NCBI GenBank assembly: GCA_023391285.1
Contig: JAEWBF010000039.1
Location: forward strand, 124,001 to 188,000
Origin: Verrucomicrobiota bacterium
GTDB lineage: Bacteria; Verrucomicrobiota; Verrucomicrobiia; Opitutales; Opitutaceae
DNA: 64,000 bases
Direction of reading: 5' to 3'
Within the stretch, counting starts at the first letter, position 1. Every line of letters starts with the position of its first letter. The notes beneath the pieces are model-generated. The model was given only the letters and a program-made list of their open reading frames with translations, was not told where the DNA came from and ran no database searches. A program made the translations under genes and the position numbers. Shown in pieces: positions 1 through 10,200 of this stretch.

Positions 1-3000
1 TGGACCAGAGGACGGGGATCAGCGAGAGCAGTGTCGTCATGTTGGTCATGATCGCGGGACGCCGGCGGCGCAGGCCGGCGATGAAGACGCGGCGATTTAC
101 TTCGTCCAACGTGCCGGGGTGCGTCTTGAACTGCTCCTGGATGTAAGTGCCGAGGAGGATGCCGTCATTGAACATCACGCCGAGCAGCACGAGGAAACCG
201 ACGACAACGGCGGTGGTCATTTCGACGTCCCAAAGCCAGACGAAGAAGAAGCCGCCGGCAGTGGTGACGATGGCGTTGGCGAGAAGAATGATCGCGGTGA
301 TGAGCCAGGAACGCGTGCCGATGTAGATGAGCACCACCATGATGGCCAGCGAGACGCTGATGATGATGCGAAGGGTTTTATCGGCTTTGATCTTCTGCTC
401 GTAACGACCGACCCAGCGATACGTGGCCCCGGCGGGCAACTCGAGTCGTCCGTCGGCGAGCGCGGCTTGCAGGCGGGCGTCGGCGTCGCGAACGACTTCG
501 ACTTCGCCGCGGCCGAGCGCGTTGAGGAGGACGTATTGGGTGCGTTTGCCACCTTCGGAACGGATCGCCATGGGACCGACGGTGTAAGTCAGTCCGGCTT
601 CACTCGGGCGCGTGCCGGTGAGGCGTAGTTGTTCTGCGGTTACGGCGGCGGCGATTTCATGGGGCAACGACTCGCCGGCGGGCAGCGTGAGTTCCGCGTG
701 GCGGGGATCGAGGATCGTGAAATTGCGCTGATAGGAAAGTGGAAGGCGGTGGAGCAGTGCGGTGGCGTCGGGGGCGTTTTCCGCGAGCTCGAGCACGTGC
801 ACGGTCGGAATCGCGAGCAGACTGGTCAGAGGGACGGAACCCATCCCGGAAGGGAGTGGAACCTGGAGTTGCAGGAGTTCGTCGGGGTCGTCGCGGCGCT
901 CCCGCAGGTAGCGGATGCGGATGGGGTAGCGGAGCGCGCCCTCGACGGAATACGAAACGGCCATGCCGCCGAGCGCGGTTTCGACGGAGCGCATCACTTG
1001 TTCGTTGGTGAGACCGAAGCGCGCGAGTTTGTCCGGATCGAGACGAACCTCGGCGTAAGGTTTCCCGCCTTCACGCTGCATCTGGACATCGACGGCGCCG
1101 GGTGTGGGTTGAAGAATCTTTTCGGCCGCCTCGGCGAAACGTTCGAGTGCGTCCGTGTCGTCGCCGAGCAGTTGCAGGGCGATCAGACTGCGAATGCCGG
1201 TCGAGAGCATCACGACGCGCGTTTCGATCGGCTGGAGCCAGCTTGGGGCGACGCCGGGAATATCGGTGATGGCGGCGAGCGCGGAGCGAACCTCGGCGAG
1301 CGTGCGCGGGCGACGTTCGATCGAGCCATCGGCGCGAGGAATCTCGTGAACGGGCCACTCGTTATAGGGCTTCAGCAGGACGACGGTTTCGATCATGCCA
1401 ATGGGCGCGGGATCGAGGGCGGTTTCGGCGCGGCCCATTTTTCCCATGACGCTGGCGATTTCAGGCACCGACTCGATGAGCCGGTTCTGGATCTGCATGA
1501 CGCGTTGCGTCTCGCCGAGTCCGCCGGACGCGGGAAGCGATGGCATGAAAAGGAGGCTGCCTTCGTCGAGCGGCGGCAGAAAACTGGAGCCCACGCCGGG
1601 GAAAGCGCGCGTCATGGTTTGATCGATACGCGTGTGGGCGAAGTTGCCACCCGCGGCGTCGAAGATTTTTCGCAGCGGCCAGCTCACGGTCTGCCAGCCG
1701 GCGCCGAGCAGATATCCGCCGAGCGCCATCGTCGCGATGGTGACGGTGAAAGCGACCTTGTGCCGTTGGATCCGCGCATACGCCCATTCGTAGGCGACGT
1801 GGATCGCGTGGCTCATCGGGTTTTCCTCGTAGTTTACGAGACGTTCGCGGCCGATTCGCCAGACAGCGGATCCGACGAGCGCGGCGAAAAGCGGAGCGAA
1901 CAGCCAGCCGGGAATCGTCAGCGCCCAGCGACCATGCTCCAGCGGCAGGGACCAACCGTCCCGGATGAACCAACCAAATGCGACGCCGGCGGCGATGCCG
2001 GCGAGGGCGAAAAGCACAGGCTTGCGAATGTGCCAGGGCGGAAGGAGGAAGCGGCACAGCACCGGAACGAGCAGCGTGCCGAAGAGCACGGCGCCGGAGA
2101 TGGCGAGGGATTTGGTCAGCGCGAGCGGTTCGAACAAGCGACCGGCTTGATCGGTGAGCGCGAAGATCGGAAGGAAGCCGATGACCGTGGTGGCGGCCGA
2201 TGTGAGCAGGGGGCGCGCGACCTCGCGGGCGGCGTGGATGACCGTATCCGTAATTTCAGGACTGAACGGCGACGTCGGCATCGGGCGGCCCTCGCGGCGG
2301 CATTTCTCCTGCAGATCGACGAGGTGCTGCGTGATGTTCTCCGTCATGATGATGCCGAAATCGACCATCACGCCGATGGCGATCGCGATGCCGGCCAGGC
2401 TCATGATATTCGCGCCGACACCGAACAGGTGCATGACGAAGAACGTGAAAAGCATCCCGAGCGGGAGACTGATCGCGACGGCGAGACTTGCGCGCACGTG
2501 CAAGAGAAACAGAACGACGACGAACACGGTCGTGATCACCGCTTCCTTGAGCGTGTCGGTAACGGTGTCGGTCGTTTCACGAATGAGCTGTGAGCGATCG
2601 TAGAACGAGACGACGCTCAGCTCCTCGCGCGCGAGCGTGGGCTTCAAGTCGACCAAGCGCTGCTTGACGGCGTTGATCACGGTTTTCGGATCTTCGCCGA
2701 CGCGCATGCCGATGAACGCGCCGACGTGCTCCTGGTAGCCATCGGCAAGAAGTCCCTGGCGGAATTGTCCGCCGAGTTGGACGTTTGCGATGTCGCCGAG
2801 CTTGAGGCCGGCGCCTTTCGAAGGATTGCCGCGGACGACGATGTTTTCGACGTCTTCAACCGAGCGGACGAAGCCGACGCCGCGGATCATCGTTTCGATG
2901 CCTGACTGTTCGATGCTCATGGCGCCGACATCGCGGCCGGCCTGCTGCACGGCCATCATGAGCATGTCGAGGGTGAGGCCCTGGGCTTCGAGGCGGGTGG

Positions 3001-3556
3001 GATCGACGTCGATTTGATATTCGCGGACGACACCGCCGGCGGGGGCGACCTCGGAAACTCCGGGAACGGCGCGCAAGGCGGGGACAACGATTTGGTCGAG
3101 CAGGTAGCGTTTCGTTTCGATGTCGCGCGGCCCCTGCAATGTGAACGCATACACCTGGCCCATGGCGGTGGCGTCGGGGCCGAGGCGTGGCGTTACTCCG
3201 GAAGGAAGGATTCCCTGGAGTTGCGACAATCGTTCGAGCACGCGCGTGCGGCATTCGTAGAGGTCGCGGCTTTCCTCGAAGATAACGTAGATGTAACTCG
3301 CGCCGTAGAGCGACATGCCGCGCACGGTCTCGACGCCCGGAAGACCTTGGAGCTCACGCGCGAGACGCGACGTGACCTGCTGATCCATGTCTTGCGGACT
3401 CTTGCCCGGCCATTCCGCCCAAACGATGACCTGGTTGTCGCTCAGGTCGGGAATCGCGTCGACGGGCACATTGCGCCAGCCCCAGATGCCCGCGATTCCG
3501 AGCGCGAGTGCGACGGCGAAGGTCAGGAAGGAATTGCGGATGACGAAAGAGAGCAT
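1..3556 (-). CDS. cusA: Heavy-metal efflux RND pump, CusA/CzcA family (C-terminus beyond window)
   Basis: Inner-membrane proton-driven pump of a tripartite Cu/Ag or Co/Zn/Cd exporter. Translation from the ATG at 3556 begins MLSFVIRNSF, followed by VPVDAIPDLSDNQVIV, the classic HME-RND start. The transmembrane-4 segment keeps the proton-relay aspartate (IGVMVDFGIIMTEN), and a second conserved block, FLPPLDEGSL, is present in the periplasmic half. The frame stays open to base 1 (1185 codons) and reaches the last membrane helices, so only the extreme C-terminus is missing. It is longer than the usual 1040 residues because of extra sequence between the two RND halves. It lies 26 bp after the membrane-fusion gene and is surely cotranscribed. 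Metal specificity (Cu/Ag versus divalent) cannot be settled here. Confidence 0.95.
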   Translation of the reverse strand, partial: MLSFVIRNSFLTFAVALALGIAGIWGWRNVPVDAIPDLSDNQVIVWAEWPGKSPQDMDQQVTSRLARELQGLPGVETVRGMSLYGASYIYVIFEESRDLYECRTRVLERLSQLQGILPSGVTPRLGPDATAMGQVYAFTLQGPRDIETKRYLLDQIVVPALRAVPGVSEVAPAGGVVREYQIDVDPTRLEAQGLTLDMLMMAVQQAGRDVGAMSIEQSGIETMIRGVGFVRSVEDVENIVVRGNPSKGAGLKLGDIANVQLGGQFRQGLLADGYQEHVGAFIGMRVGEDPKTVINAVKQRLVDLKPTLAREELSVVSFYDRSQLIRETTDTVTDTLKEAVITTVFVVVLFLLHVRASLAVAISLPLGMLFTFFVMHLFGVGANIMSLAGIAIAIGVMVDFGIIMTENITQHLVDLQEKCRREGRPMPTSPFSPEITDTVIHAAREVARPLLTSAATTVIGFLPIFALTDQAGRLFEPLALTKSLAISGAVLFGTLLVPVLCRFLLPPWHIRKPVLFALAGIAAGVAFGWFIRDGWSLPLEHGRWALTIPGWLFAPLFAALVGSAVWRIGRERLVNYEENPMSHAIHVAYEWAYARIQRHKVAFTVTIATMALGGYLLGAGWQTVSWPLRKIFDAAGGNFAHTRIDQTMTRAFPGVGSSFLPPLDEGSLLFMPSLPASGGLGETQRVMQIQNRLIESVPEIASVMGKMGRAETALDPAPIGMIETVVLLKPYNEWPVHEIPRADGSIERRPRTLAEVRSALAAITDIPGVAPSWLQPIETRVVMLSTGIRSLIALQLLGDDTDALERFAEAAEKILQPTPGAVDVQMQREGGKPYAEVRLDPDKLARFGLTNEQVMRSVETALGGMAVSYSVEGALRYPIRIRYLRERRDDPDELLQLQVPLPSGMGSVPLTSLLAIPTVHVLELAENAPDATALLHRLPLSYQRNFTILDPRHAELTLPAGESLPHEIAAAVTAEQLRLTGTRPSEAGLTYTVGPMAIRSEGGKRTQYVLLNALGRGEVEVVRDADARLQAALADGRLELPAGATYRWVGRYEQKIKADKTLRIIISVSLAIMVVLIYIGTRSWLITAIILLANAIVTTAGGFFFVWLWDVEMTTAVVVGFLVLLGVMFNDGILLGTYIQEQFKTHPGTLDEVNRRVFIAGLRRRRPAIMTNMTTLLSLIPVLWS

Positions 3557-3582
3557 CGGTCGGCTGCGTTGGCGGCGTCGCG

Positions 3583-4914
3583 TCAATGCTGGTGTCCGCC
3601 GGCGGCGGGTGCGACCGCGCCGGTGGGGAAGAGCAAGCTGGGGGTGCCCGCAAGTTGCGCCTGGCTGTCGATGAGGAACACGCCTTGCGCGGCGACTTCA
3701 TCGCCGGGCTTCAGACCGGCGCGAACGATATACACATCGTTGCCGGATTCGTCCTCGATCCGCGGCCCAAGTGCAAGCGGAGCGAGTTCGAAACGGAGAC
3801 GACCATCACGTTGACGCTCGGCGACCTGCCAGGCGACGTGGCGAACGCCGGTGGAGAGCACGGCGGTTTTGGGCACGAGGGCGAAGCGACCCCAGGTGTC
3901 AGGGTTGTCCGCGTCCGCGACCTCCAAGTTGGAACCGAGTGCGGTCTCAAAGCGGGCGTTGACGAGTCCGCCGGGAATGAGGCGTCCGTGCGGATCGCTG
4001 AGGTGGATATGAACTTCGCGAGAGCGGAGTTCGAGATTCAGTTCAGGTGCAAGCCAGGCGACGGTGGCGTGAACGTCGGGCAGCTCGCCGCGATCGTCCG
4101 ACGCGAGCCGAACGGGTTGATTTTCGCGAACCCAATGCGCGCGATTTTCCGGCACCTGCACGACGAGCATGTAGGCGTGCGGATCGACGAGGCGAAGGAG
4201 CGGCGCGTCGCCCATCACTTCCTGGCCGACTTGGGGAAGTCGTGTGTTCATCGCGTCGGCGTCGCCCTGCAACGCAAGGACCACGCGACCGGCGAACGGA
4301 CTTGTGATCGTGACGGTATCCTGCGGAGCGTCGCCATTCAGGATCGCGTCGGCGACTTGCGTGAGGTTCCAGCGCTCGAAACGATCACGGATTGCCTTGA
4401 TCGTGGACTGGTCGCCGAGTGCGACGGCGGCGGCGAGTTCGCCTTGGGCGGCGAAAGCCTCGGGGCTGTAGAGATCGACGATGGGATCGCCAGCGTTCAC
4501 CAGCGTGCCGACGTGGCGGATGGCGTTGTGACGTTTTACGATGCGGCCGGCGACGCGGGGAATCACGACCTGCAACGTGCGATCGTCGTAGCGAACCATA
4601 CCGTAGGCGCGAACGATGGGACGAGCATGGCCCTCGACGACCTTGGCGAGTTGGATGTCCATGCGGCGCTGCTGCTCGAGGGTGAGTTCGCCGGCGGTGA
4701 CTTTCGTCATCTTCATGCCGCAAACGGGACAATCGCCGGGCTTGTTGCCGATGAAGTCCATCATGGGGCAGGCCCATCGCTCACCGGCGGTAGATTCCGC
4801 CGCGTGGTCATGCTCGTGCGGAACGTGGAAGAGCGCGCTTTGCGGAAGCAGAGCGACCAGTCCCGCGCCGAGCACGAGTCCGGCGGCGGCGAGAACGAAA
4901 GGAGGAAAACGCAT
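3583..4914 (-). CDS. cusB: CusB-type periplasmic membrane-fusion (adaptor) protein with heavy-metal-binding domain
   Basis: Links the RND pump to the outer-membrane channel. The chosen ATG (4914) gives an N-terminal membrane anchor (residues about 5-25), then a short Cys/His metal-binding module (WACPMM and GDCPVCGMKM, about residues 45-72), then the biotinyl-lipoyl/alpha-hairpin/beta-barrel body of the HlyD/CusB family. An upstream in-frame start would extend 27 residues into the preceding gene and was rejected; with the ATG used, this start lies 5 bp after that gene's stop. The C-terminus ends in a His-rich tail (GGHQH) that may also bind metal. The metal module supports Cu/Ag handling, although this is inference from the family. 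Confidence 0.93.
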   Translation of the reverse strand: MRFPPFVLAAAGLVLGAGLVALLPQSALFHVPHEHDHAAESTAGERWACPMMDFIGNKPGDCPVCGMKMTKVTAGELTLEQQRRMDIQLAKVVEGHARPIVRAYGMVRYDDRTLQVVIPRVAGRIVKRHNAIRHVGTLVNAGDPIVDLYSPEAFAAQGELAAAVALGDQSTIKAIRDRFERWNLTQVADAILNGDAPQDTVTITSPFAGRVVLALQGDADAMNTRLPQVGQEVMGDAPLLRLVDPHAYMLVVQVPENRAHWVRENQPVRLASDDRGELPDVHATVAWLAPELNLELRSREVHIHLSDPHGRLIPGGLVNARFETALGSNLEVADADNPDTWGRFALVPKTAVLSTGVRHVAWQVAERQRDGRLRFELAPLALGPRIEDESGNDVYIVRAGLKPGDEVAAQGVFLIDSQAQLAGTPSLLFPTGAVAPAAGGHQH

Positions 4915-4919
4915 GAAGA

Positions 4920-5330
4920 TTATTTCTTCGCGACCTCGTTGCGGAGGTAGATGGGACCCCAGCGGTCGGGATCCGCTTTGAATTTCGGCGGGCACATGCG
5001 GCAGCCGAAACCGATGGTTTTGCCCTGATATTCGACGGTGGGCAGTGAGGGATCGACGTCCATGCCGCAGATGGCGCAGACGGTATTAACCGGTTGGCCG
5101 GCCGACGCAGCGGGCGCGGGCGTGGACGCGCGATGAGCTGAAAGGGGATCGTCGGGGGATGTGTTGCTCGGCGGCGCGAGGGTGTTGGTCACCATGGAGG
5201 TGTATTCGCCGCCGTTGGACGACACGTCCGAGGCGTCGGAATGCGGTTCGAACATGGCGGAGCGAGCGACCAGCGCGATCAATGCACCGACGACGAACGG
5301 GCCGAGGAAGAGGAAAACGTTACGGGTCAT
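4920..5330 (-). CDS. Membrane-anchored small cysteine-rich (YHS/TRASH-like) protein in the metal-efflux operon
   Basis: A 136-residue protein with one N-terminal membrane helix (FLFLGPFVVGALIALVA), a low-complexity Ser/Pro linker, and a C-terminal module with two CxxC-type pairs: CAICGMDVD and GFGCRMCPPKF. The spacing and the trailing WGPIYL resemble YHS/TRASH metal-binding domains. It sits between the outer-membrane factor gene and cusB with 5-9 bp gaps, so it belongs to the operon. It could hand metal to the adaptor or sense it. The role is inferred; the cysteine pairs and anchor are directly visible. Confidence 0.8.
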   Translation of the reverse strand: MTRNVFLFLGPFVVGALIALVARSAMFEPHSDASDVSSNGGEYTSMVTNTLAPPSNTSPDDPLSAHRASTPAPAASAGQPVNTVCAICGMDVDPSLPTVEYQGKTIGFGCRMCPPKFKADPDRWGPIYLRNEVAKK

Positions 5331-5339
5331 GGAAGAATC

Positions 5340-6584
5340 CTAGTTGTTAATCGGAAAGTGACTCGCAGGGACATAGCGCCACAGCTCGGCCCGCGCGGTG
5401 CGGACGGCGGTGTCGGCGCGGATGACCTGCAGTTCGGCATCCGTTGCCTTCTCGAGGATTTCGACCGTTTGCAGGACGGTTGAATCGCCCATGGCGCCGC
5501 CGATGCCGACGCCGGCGGAGCGGACCATCGAATCGTATTCGGCATTGAGCCGGGCGAGTGTATCCGTGCTCAACTTACGCGCCGTGGCGGCGAGGCGTTC
5601 CGCGCGATCGACGCGCGTCAATGCGGCGGCAATGCGGTAGCGGATGGCGGTGGCGTCGGTTTGCGCCGCGGCGCGCTCGGCTTCGGCGGCACGGGTCTCG
5701 GAGCGCGCGTAGCGCCGGCTGCGAAAAGGGATGTCGGTCATGAACGCGAGACCCAGGGAGTTTTCGTCCCCCATGGGACGACGCTCCTGTTCGAAGCGCA
5801 CGCCGACGGCGGTCATTGGACGGGCGGAGGCGCGGGCCATTTTCACCATCGCGTCCGCTTCCGCGGAGCGGGCGGCGGCGAGTTGAATCGCGGCGGCGGC
5901 TTCGGCGCGAATTTCGTCGACCAGCGGGGCAGCAAAGCGGGGCAGCGGGGCGTCGGGGGCGAGTCCGAGACGGCCGCGGGCGTCGGCGAGAGCATCGGCG
6001 CTCATGCGGCGTTCTTCCTCGATCATCAATTGCATGTCGGCGACGCGCGTCTGGACCGTGAGACGATCGGCGATGCGTCCGCTGCCGGAGGCGATGCGGG
6101 ATTCGACGCTGCGGAGAACGGCATCGAGGCGCTTGATTTGCGTCTCCAAAAGCTGGATCCGTGCGTCGGACCCCTTGGCTTCGGCAATGGCCATGGCGAC
6201 GTCGGCGGCCATTTCGCCCGCCATCATGGCGTAGTCCGCTTCCGACATGGCGACGACGGCGCGAGCGCGAGCGCGATCGGCGGCGCGTTCGCCGCGTTTG
6301 GGGAGGGGCTGGCGGACATTGACCTCCCACATCGTAGCGCGTTCGTCCATCGGACCGATCATGCGCGAACCCATGCCCTCGACTTCGAGGTCGGCGAGTT
6401 TGCCGGAAGCTTCGATCCGTTCGCGCGCGGCGCGGGTTCGCTGTCCGGCCGCGGTCAACGCAGGAGCCGCGGTGATCGCCTGAAGAAATTCCGTGTCAGT
6501 GGAGGGAGCGTTCGTGGGTTGCGCGTCACTCCAGAACGGAAGAACAGCGATAAACGTGGCGAGCGAGCATCGGAAGAGGCGCAT
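5340..6584 (-). CDS. TolC/CusC-type outer-membrane efflux channel
   Basis: Outer-membrane factor of the tripartite metal exporter. The ATG at 6584 gives a signal peptide (MRLFRCSLATFIAVLPFWSD) followed by long Ala/Arg/Glu-rich amphipathic helices typical of the OEP family duplicated helical barrel (for example RQPLPKRGERAADRARARA and the TRAAEAERAA region). The length of 414 residues fits the family. An in-frame start 30 bp upstream would add ten residues before the signal peptide. The gene is followed within 9 bp by the small anchored cysteine protein, then cusB and cusA. No lipoprotein cysteine was seen after the signal peptide. Confidence 0.88.
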   Translation of the reverse strand: MRLFRCSLATFIAVLPFWSDAQPTNAPSTDTEFLQAITAAPALTAAGQRTRAARERIEASGKLADLEVEGMGSRMIGPMDERATMWEVNVRQPLPKRGERAADRARARAVVAMSEADYAMMAGEMAADVAMAIAEAKGSDARIQLLETQIKRLDAVLRSVESRIASGSGRIADRLTVQTRVADMQLMIEEERRMSADALADARGRLGLAPDAPLPRFAAPLVDEIRAEAAAAIQLAAARSAEADAMVKMARASARPMTAVGVRFEQERRPMGDENSLGLAFMTDIPFRSRRYARSETRAAEAERAAAQTDATAIRYRIAAALTRVDRAERLAATARKLSTDTLARLNAEYDSMVRSAGVGIGGAMGDSTVLQTVEILEKATDAELQVIRADTAVRTARAELWRYVPASHFPINN

Positions 6585-6677
6585 CGGATCAGGAGACGAA
6601 GGCAGCGCGTGCAACCTGTTGGGATCGCGTAATGGACGAAACGCTCACCCCGACGAATCGGGGCGGAGCGCTTTCGG

Positions 6678-7067
6678 TTACGAATTGCGACTAGACGGTT
6701 TCGCTTTGGCGGCGTCGATTTTCGCGAGGTGCGCGGCGGGATCGTTCAAGAAATCCTCCGAGCAGCCGCTGCAGCAGAATACCACGAGGCGGTCCGGCTG
6801 GCCGGCGACGCGGTAGATGTATTCGGGCGACTTGCCCATGCTGCCGAGCTCCTCGTCGGACACGACGCAGGTTTTCAGCGGATAGCTGGCGCGTTCCTTG
6901 GCGGCCCAGGCGGCTTCCTTTTCGGTGATTTCTATGAGTTGGCCGCGCGTGGCGGACGCATCGTTTTTCGCCGTAGGCGTGCGATGATCATTCTGCGCGA
7001 GAGCAGGCGCGCCGAGGAGCAAAGCACCAAGGGCGAGAAGAGAAAAGAAAGAGGAGGCCGAGTTCAT
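6678..7067 (-). CDS. Secreted YHS-like cysteine-motif protein at the head of the metal-efflux cluster
   Basis: A 129-residue protein with an N-terminal signal peptide (SFFSLLALGALLLGAPALAQ). The C-terminal half has the pattern LKTCVVSDEELGSMG, then FCCSGCSEDFLNDPAAHL, as in YHS/heavy-metal-associated domains of Bacteroidota and Verrucomicrobiota cus loci. It precedes the outer-membrane factor gene by about 93 bp on the same strand and may share its promoter. The function is probably periplasmic metal binding. The Cys-Cys-x2-Cys cluster is seen; the metal is inferred. Confidence 0.75.
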   Translation of the reverse strand: MNSASSFFSLLALGALLLGAPALAQNDHRTPTAKNDASATRGQLIEITEKEAAWAAKERASYPLKTCVVSDEELGSMGKSPEYIYRVAGQPDRLVVFCCSGCSEDFLNDPAAHLAKIDAAKAKPSSRNS

Positions 7068-7146
7068 GAGGAGTGTTCATGGGCTATAAACTCGGGCGGG
7101 CGAAAACCCTCGGGATTTCTCAGACTTTTCTTTTGGAGGCGGGATG

Positions 7147-7172
7147 GTTGCGCGGCGAGCGCGCAACCTACG
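7147..7172. repeat. REP-like palindrome, copy 1 (intergenic)
   Basis: A 26-bp unit whose core is the hairpin GTTGCGCG-gcgag-CGCGCAAC followed by CTACG. It is identical to a copy inside dnaE2 at 10177-10202, in the same orientation. It lies in the 188-bp gap between dnaE2 and the YHS-like gene. A related generic repeat (GGATCTTCGC...CTCAG) follows at 7202-7227. Confidence 0.8.
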
Positions 7173-7255
7173 GATCGATGACCGCGTGCGACGGGCGCCT
7201 TGGATCTTCGCTTCGCTCAGCATGGCAGAAGGAAAGAAATTTCCAGATCCTGATC

Positions 7256-10200
7256 TTAGTGAAAATCGTGGGACGCTTGCGTGGGGAGAGCGGGCTCGGC
7301 GAGGGGCTCGATGGTTTCGGCTTTTACGTGGATGACCTTCGAAACGTTTTGCACGGGGCCGCTGATGCGGAGCGACGGTTCTTGGGTAATGATTAAACGG
7401 AGACGCTCGAAGAGGGCGGGTTCGACGATCGCGTTGGCGATGCCGGTTTCGTCTTCGAGGCTGATGAAGACGACGCCGGAGGCGGTGCCGGGGCGTTGAC
7501 GGCAGATGACGGAGCCGGCGATGACGACGCGCTGGCCGGTTTTGATTTCGCGAAGATCGATCGCACGGGTGACGTCGGGCAGACGATCGCGCAGGAGCGC
7601 CATGGGATGGCGACCGGCGGTGACGCCGGTGCCGCGGAAGTCGGCGTTGATTCGCTCGGTGAGCGTCATGGGCGCAAGCGGCGCTTCGAGGCGTTCAGTG
7701 TTGGCGAAATGCTTGAAGAGCGATTCGTCGTCGGACCACGCGGCTTCGACCTGCCACATCGCGGCGCGGCGGTGTGTGCTGAAAACATTCAATGCGCCGA
7801 CGGCGGCGAGGGCGCGGCGTTCGGCGGCGGAGAAGTGCGTGCGACGAAGGAAGTCGTCCATCGAGGCGAAGGGAGTTTGGCTTCGTTGCTCGAGAAGGAG
7901 TGTGACGCTGGCTTCGCGGAGACCTTTGACGTAGCGCAGGCCGAGGCGGATGGTATCGGCGTCGACAACGGTGCAGGACCAGTCGGAGTGTTGCACGCAG
8001 ATCGGGAGGACTTTGAGATTTCGGCCCTCGCGGCGGGCGTCTTGGAGAAGTGTGGCGGGCGAGTAGAAGCCCATCGGCTGATTGTTGAGGAGGCTCGCGT
8101 AGAATTCGGCGGGGCGGTGGACTTTCAGCCAGGTGCTTGCGTAGGCGATGATGGCAAAGCCGATGGCGTGCGATTCGGGAAAGCCGTAGGCGGCGAAGGA
8201 TTTCGCGGAGGAGACGACGCGTTCGATGACGGCTTCGTTGCGGCCGGCCTTGCGGAGGGCGACGGCGAGTTTGGCGAGTTCGGGATTGAGGCGGCGCGGA
8301 TCCTTGAAGCCCATCGCTCGGCGGAGCTGTTCGGCTTCGCCGCCGGAGAAGTGTGCGAGCTTGATCGAGAGTTCGAGCATCTGCTCCTGGAAGAGAATGA
8401 CGCCCTGCGTGCGCTCGAGGATGGGGCGAACGATGTCCTCGATGCTCGGATCGATGAAGTCGGGATCTTCTTCGCGATTGCGGCGACGGATGAGCGGGTG
8501 GACGAGATGGCCCGTGATGGGGCCGGGGCGGACGATCGCGACCTGCATGGCGAGGTCGTAGAGGTTCTTCGGTTTAAAGCGCGGGAGCGTGGCCATCTGT
8601 GCGCGGCTTTCGATTTGGAAAACACCCACGGTGTCGGCGGCGCGGATTTTTTCGTAGGTGAGCGGATCGTCCTCGGGGATGTCGTTCATCGTGGGCGGTC
8701 CGTCGGGACGTTTCGCGCAGAGTTCGATCGCGTCCTGCATGACGGCCATCATGCCGAGACCGAGGAAATCGATCTTCACGATGCCAAGATTTTCGCAGTC
8801 GTCCTTGTCCCATTGGCAGACGCTGCGGTCGGGCATGGTGGCGGGTTCGAGCGGGACGACTTTGTCGAGCTGGCCCTGACAGATGACCATGCCGCCGGAG
8901 TGCTGGCCGAGGTGGCGCGGAAGCGCGGCGCCGCGGATGTAGTGTTGAAGGCGGACCATGGTTTCGGCGCGCGGGTGATCGCGAGCGATCCCGGCCATGG
9001 CGAGCTGTTGCTGGAGTTGAAGCGTTTCGGGAAAATCGCCGTTGGCGTAGAGGCTCGAGAAACGGTCGAGGGCGTCCTCGCCGAAGCCGAGGACCTTGCC
9101 GACCTCGCGCACGCTGTTGCGGCCGCGGTAGGAGATGACGTTGGCGGTCATCGCGGCGCCGCGCCGGCCGTAGCGCTCGTAAACCTTTTGGATGACGCGC
9201 TCGCGGCGGTCGCCGCTGGGGAAGTCGAGATCGATGTCGGGCCACGAGGGGCGTCCGTCTTTGCCGACGCGGCTGTCGTTGAGAAAACGATCGAAGAGCA
9301 GCCGGTGTTTGACGGGGTTTACGGCGGTGATGCCGAGCATGTAGCAAACGGCACTGTTGGCGGCGCTGCCGCGGCCTTGGACGAGGATTTTTTGTTCTTC
9401 GCGCGCCCAGCGGCAGATGTCCCAAACGATGAGGAAATAACCGGAAAACTTCAGGCGCGCGATGAGCTCGAGTTCCTTGTTGAGCTGTTGTTCGAGGGAG
9501 GAGGGAAGTGAAGGGAGTTTTTGGCGGGCACAGGCGAAGGTTTGCGCGCGCAGGTAGGTGTCCATCGTTTCGCCCGGAGGAACGGGAAACGTCGGGAATT
9601 CGTAGCCGAGATTTTCGAGGGTGAAATCGAGGCGCTGGTCGAGGCGGACAGAGTTGGTGACAGCTTCGGGCAAATCGCGGAAAAGCTCCGACATCTCGGC
9701 GGCGGATTTCGCGTGGCGTTGCGAGTTGGCCTCGAGCAGACGGCCGGCGGCGTCGAGGGTGGTGTGATGTCGCAGGCAAGTGAATACATCGGAGACGATG
9801 CGATGTTCACGGACGGCGTAGTTGACGCCGCCGGTGGCGAGGAGCGGAAGGTTTTGCGCGGCGGCGAGATCGCGGAGGAACGTGATTTCGCGATCTTCGC
9901 CACGGACGCGGTGACGCTGCAGTTCGACGAAAAGGCGGGCGTGAGCGGGGTTGGAATCGCGGCCGAAGATGGCGGTGAGGTTTTCGAGGGCGCTGGCGGC
10001 AGCGGCGGGGCCGTGCATGCGCCAGGCGCGGCGGACGGGGCCTTCTTCGTCGCCGGTGAGGGCGACGAGACCGTCGTTGAAGCGGGCGAGTTCTTCCCAG
10101 GTGGCGAAGCAAGGGCGTTTGCGATCGCGGGGATCGGGGGCGTGGGGGTTGTTAAGCTGACTACTGGACGGGGAGCGTTGCGCGGCGAGCGCGCAACCTA

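Noticed and set aside
629..2593. Long plus-strand open frame (654 codons)
   Set aside because: Antisense to cusA, which has clear RND motifs on the minus strand; the protein is His/Arg/Glu-rich with no family. High-G+C shadow.
7496..9511. Plus-strand frame of 671 codons
   Set aside because: Antisense shadow of dnaE2; no motif.
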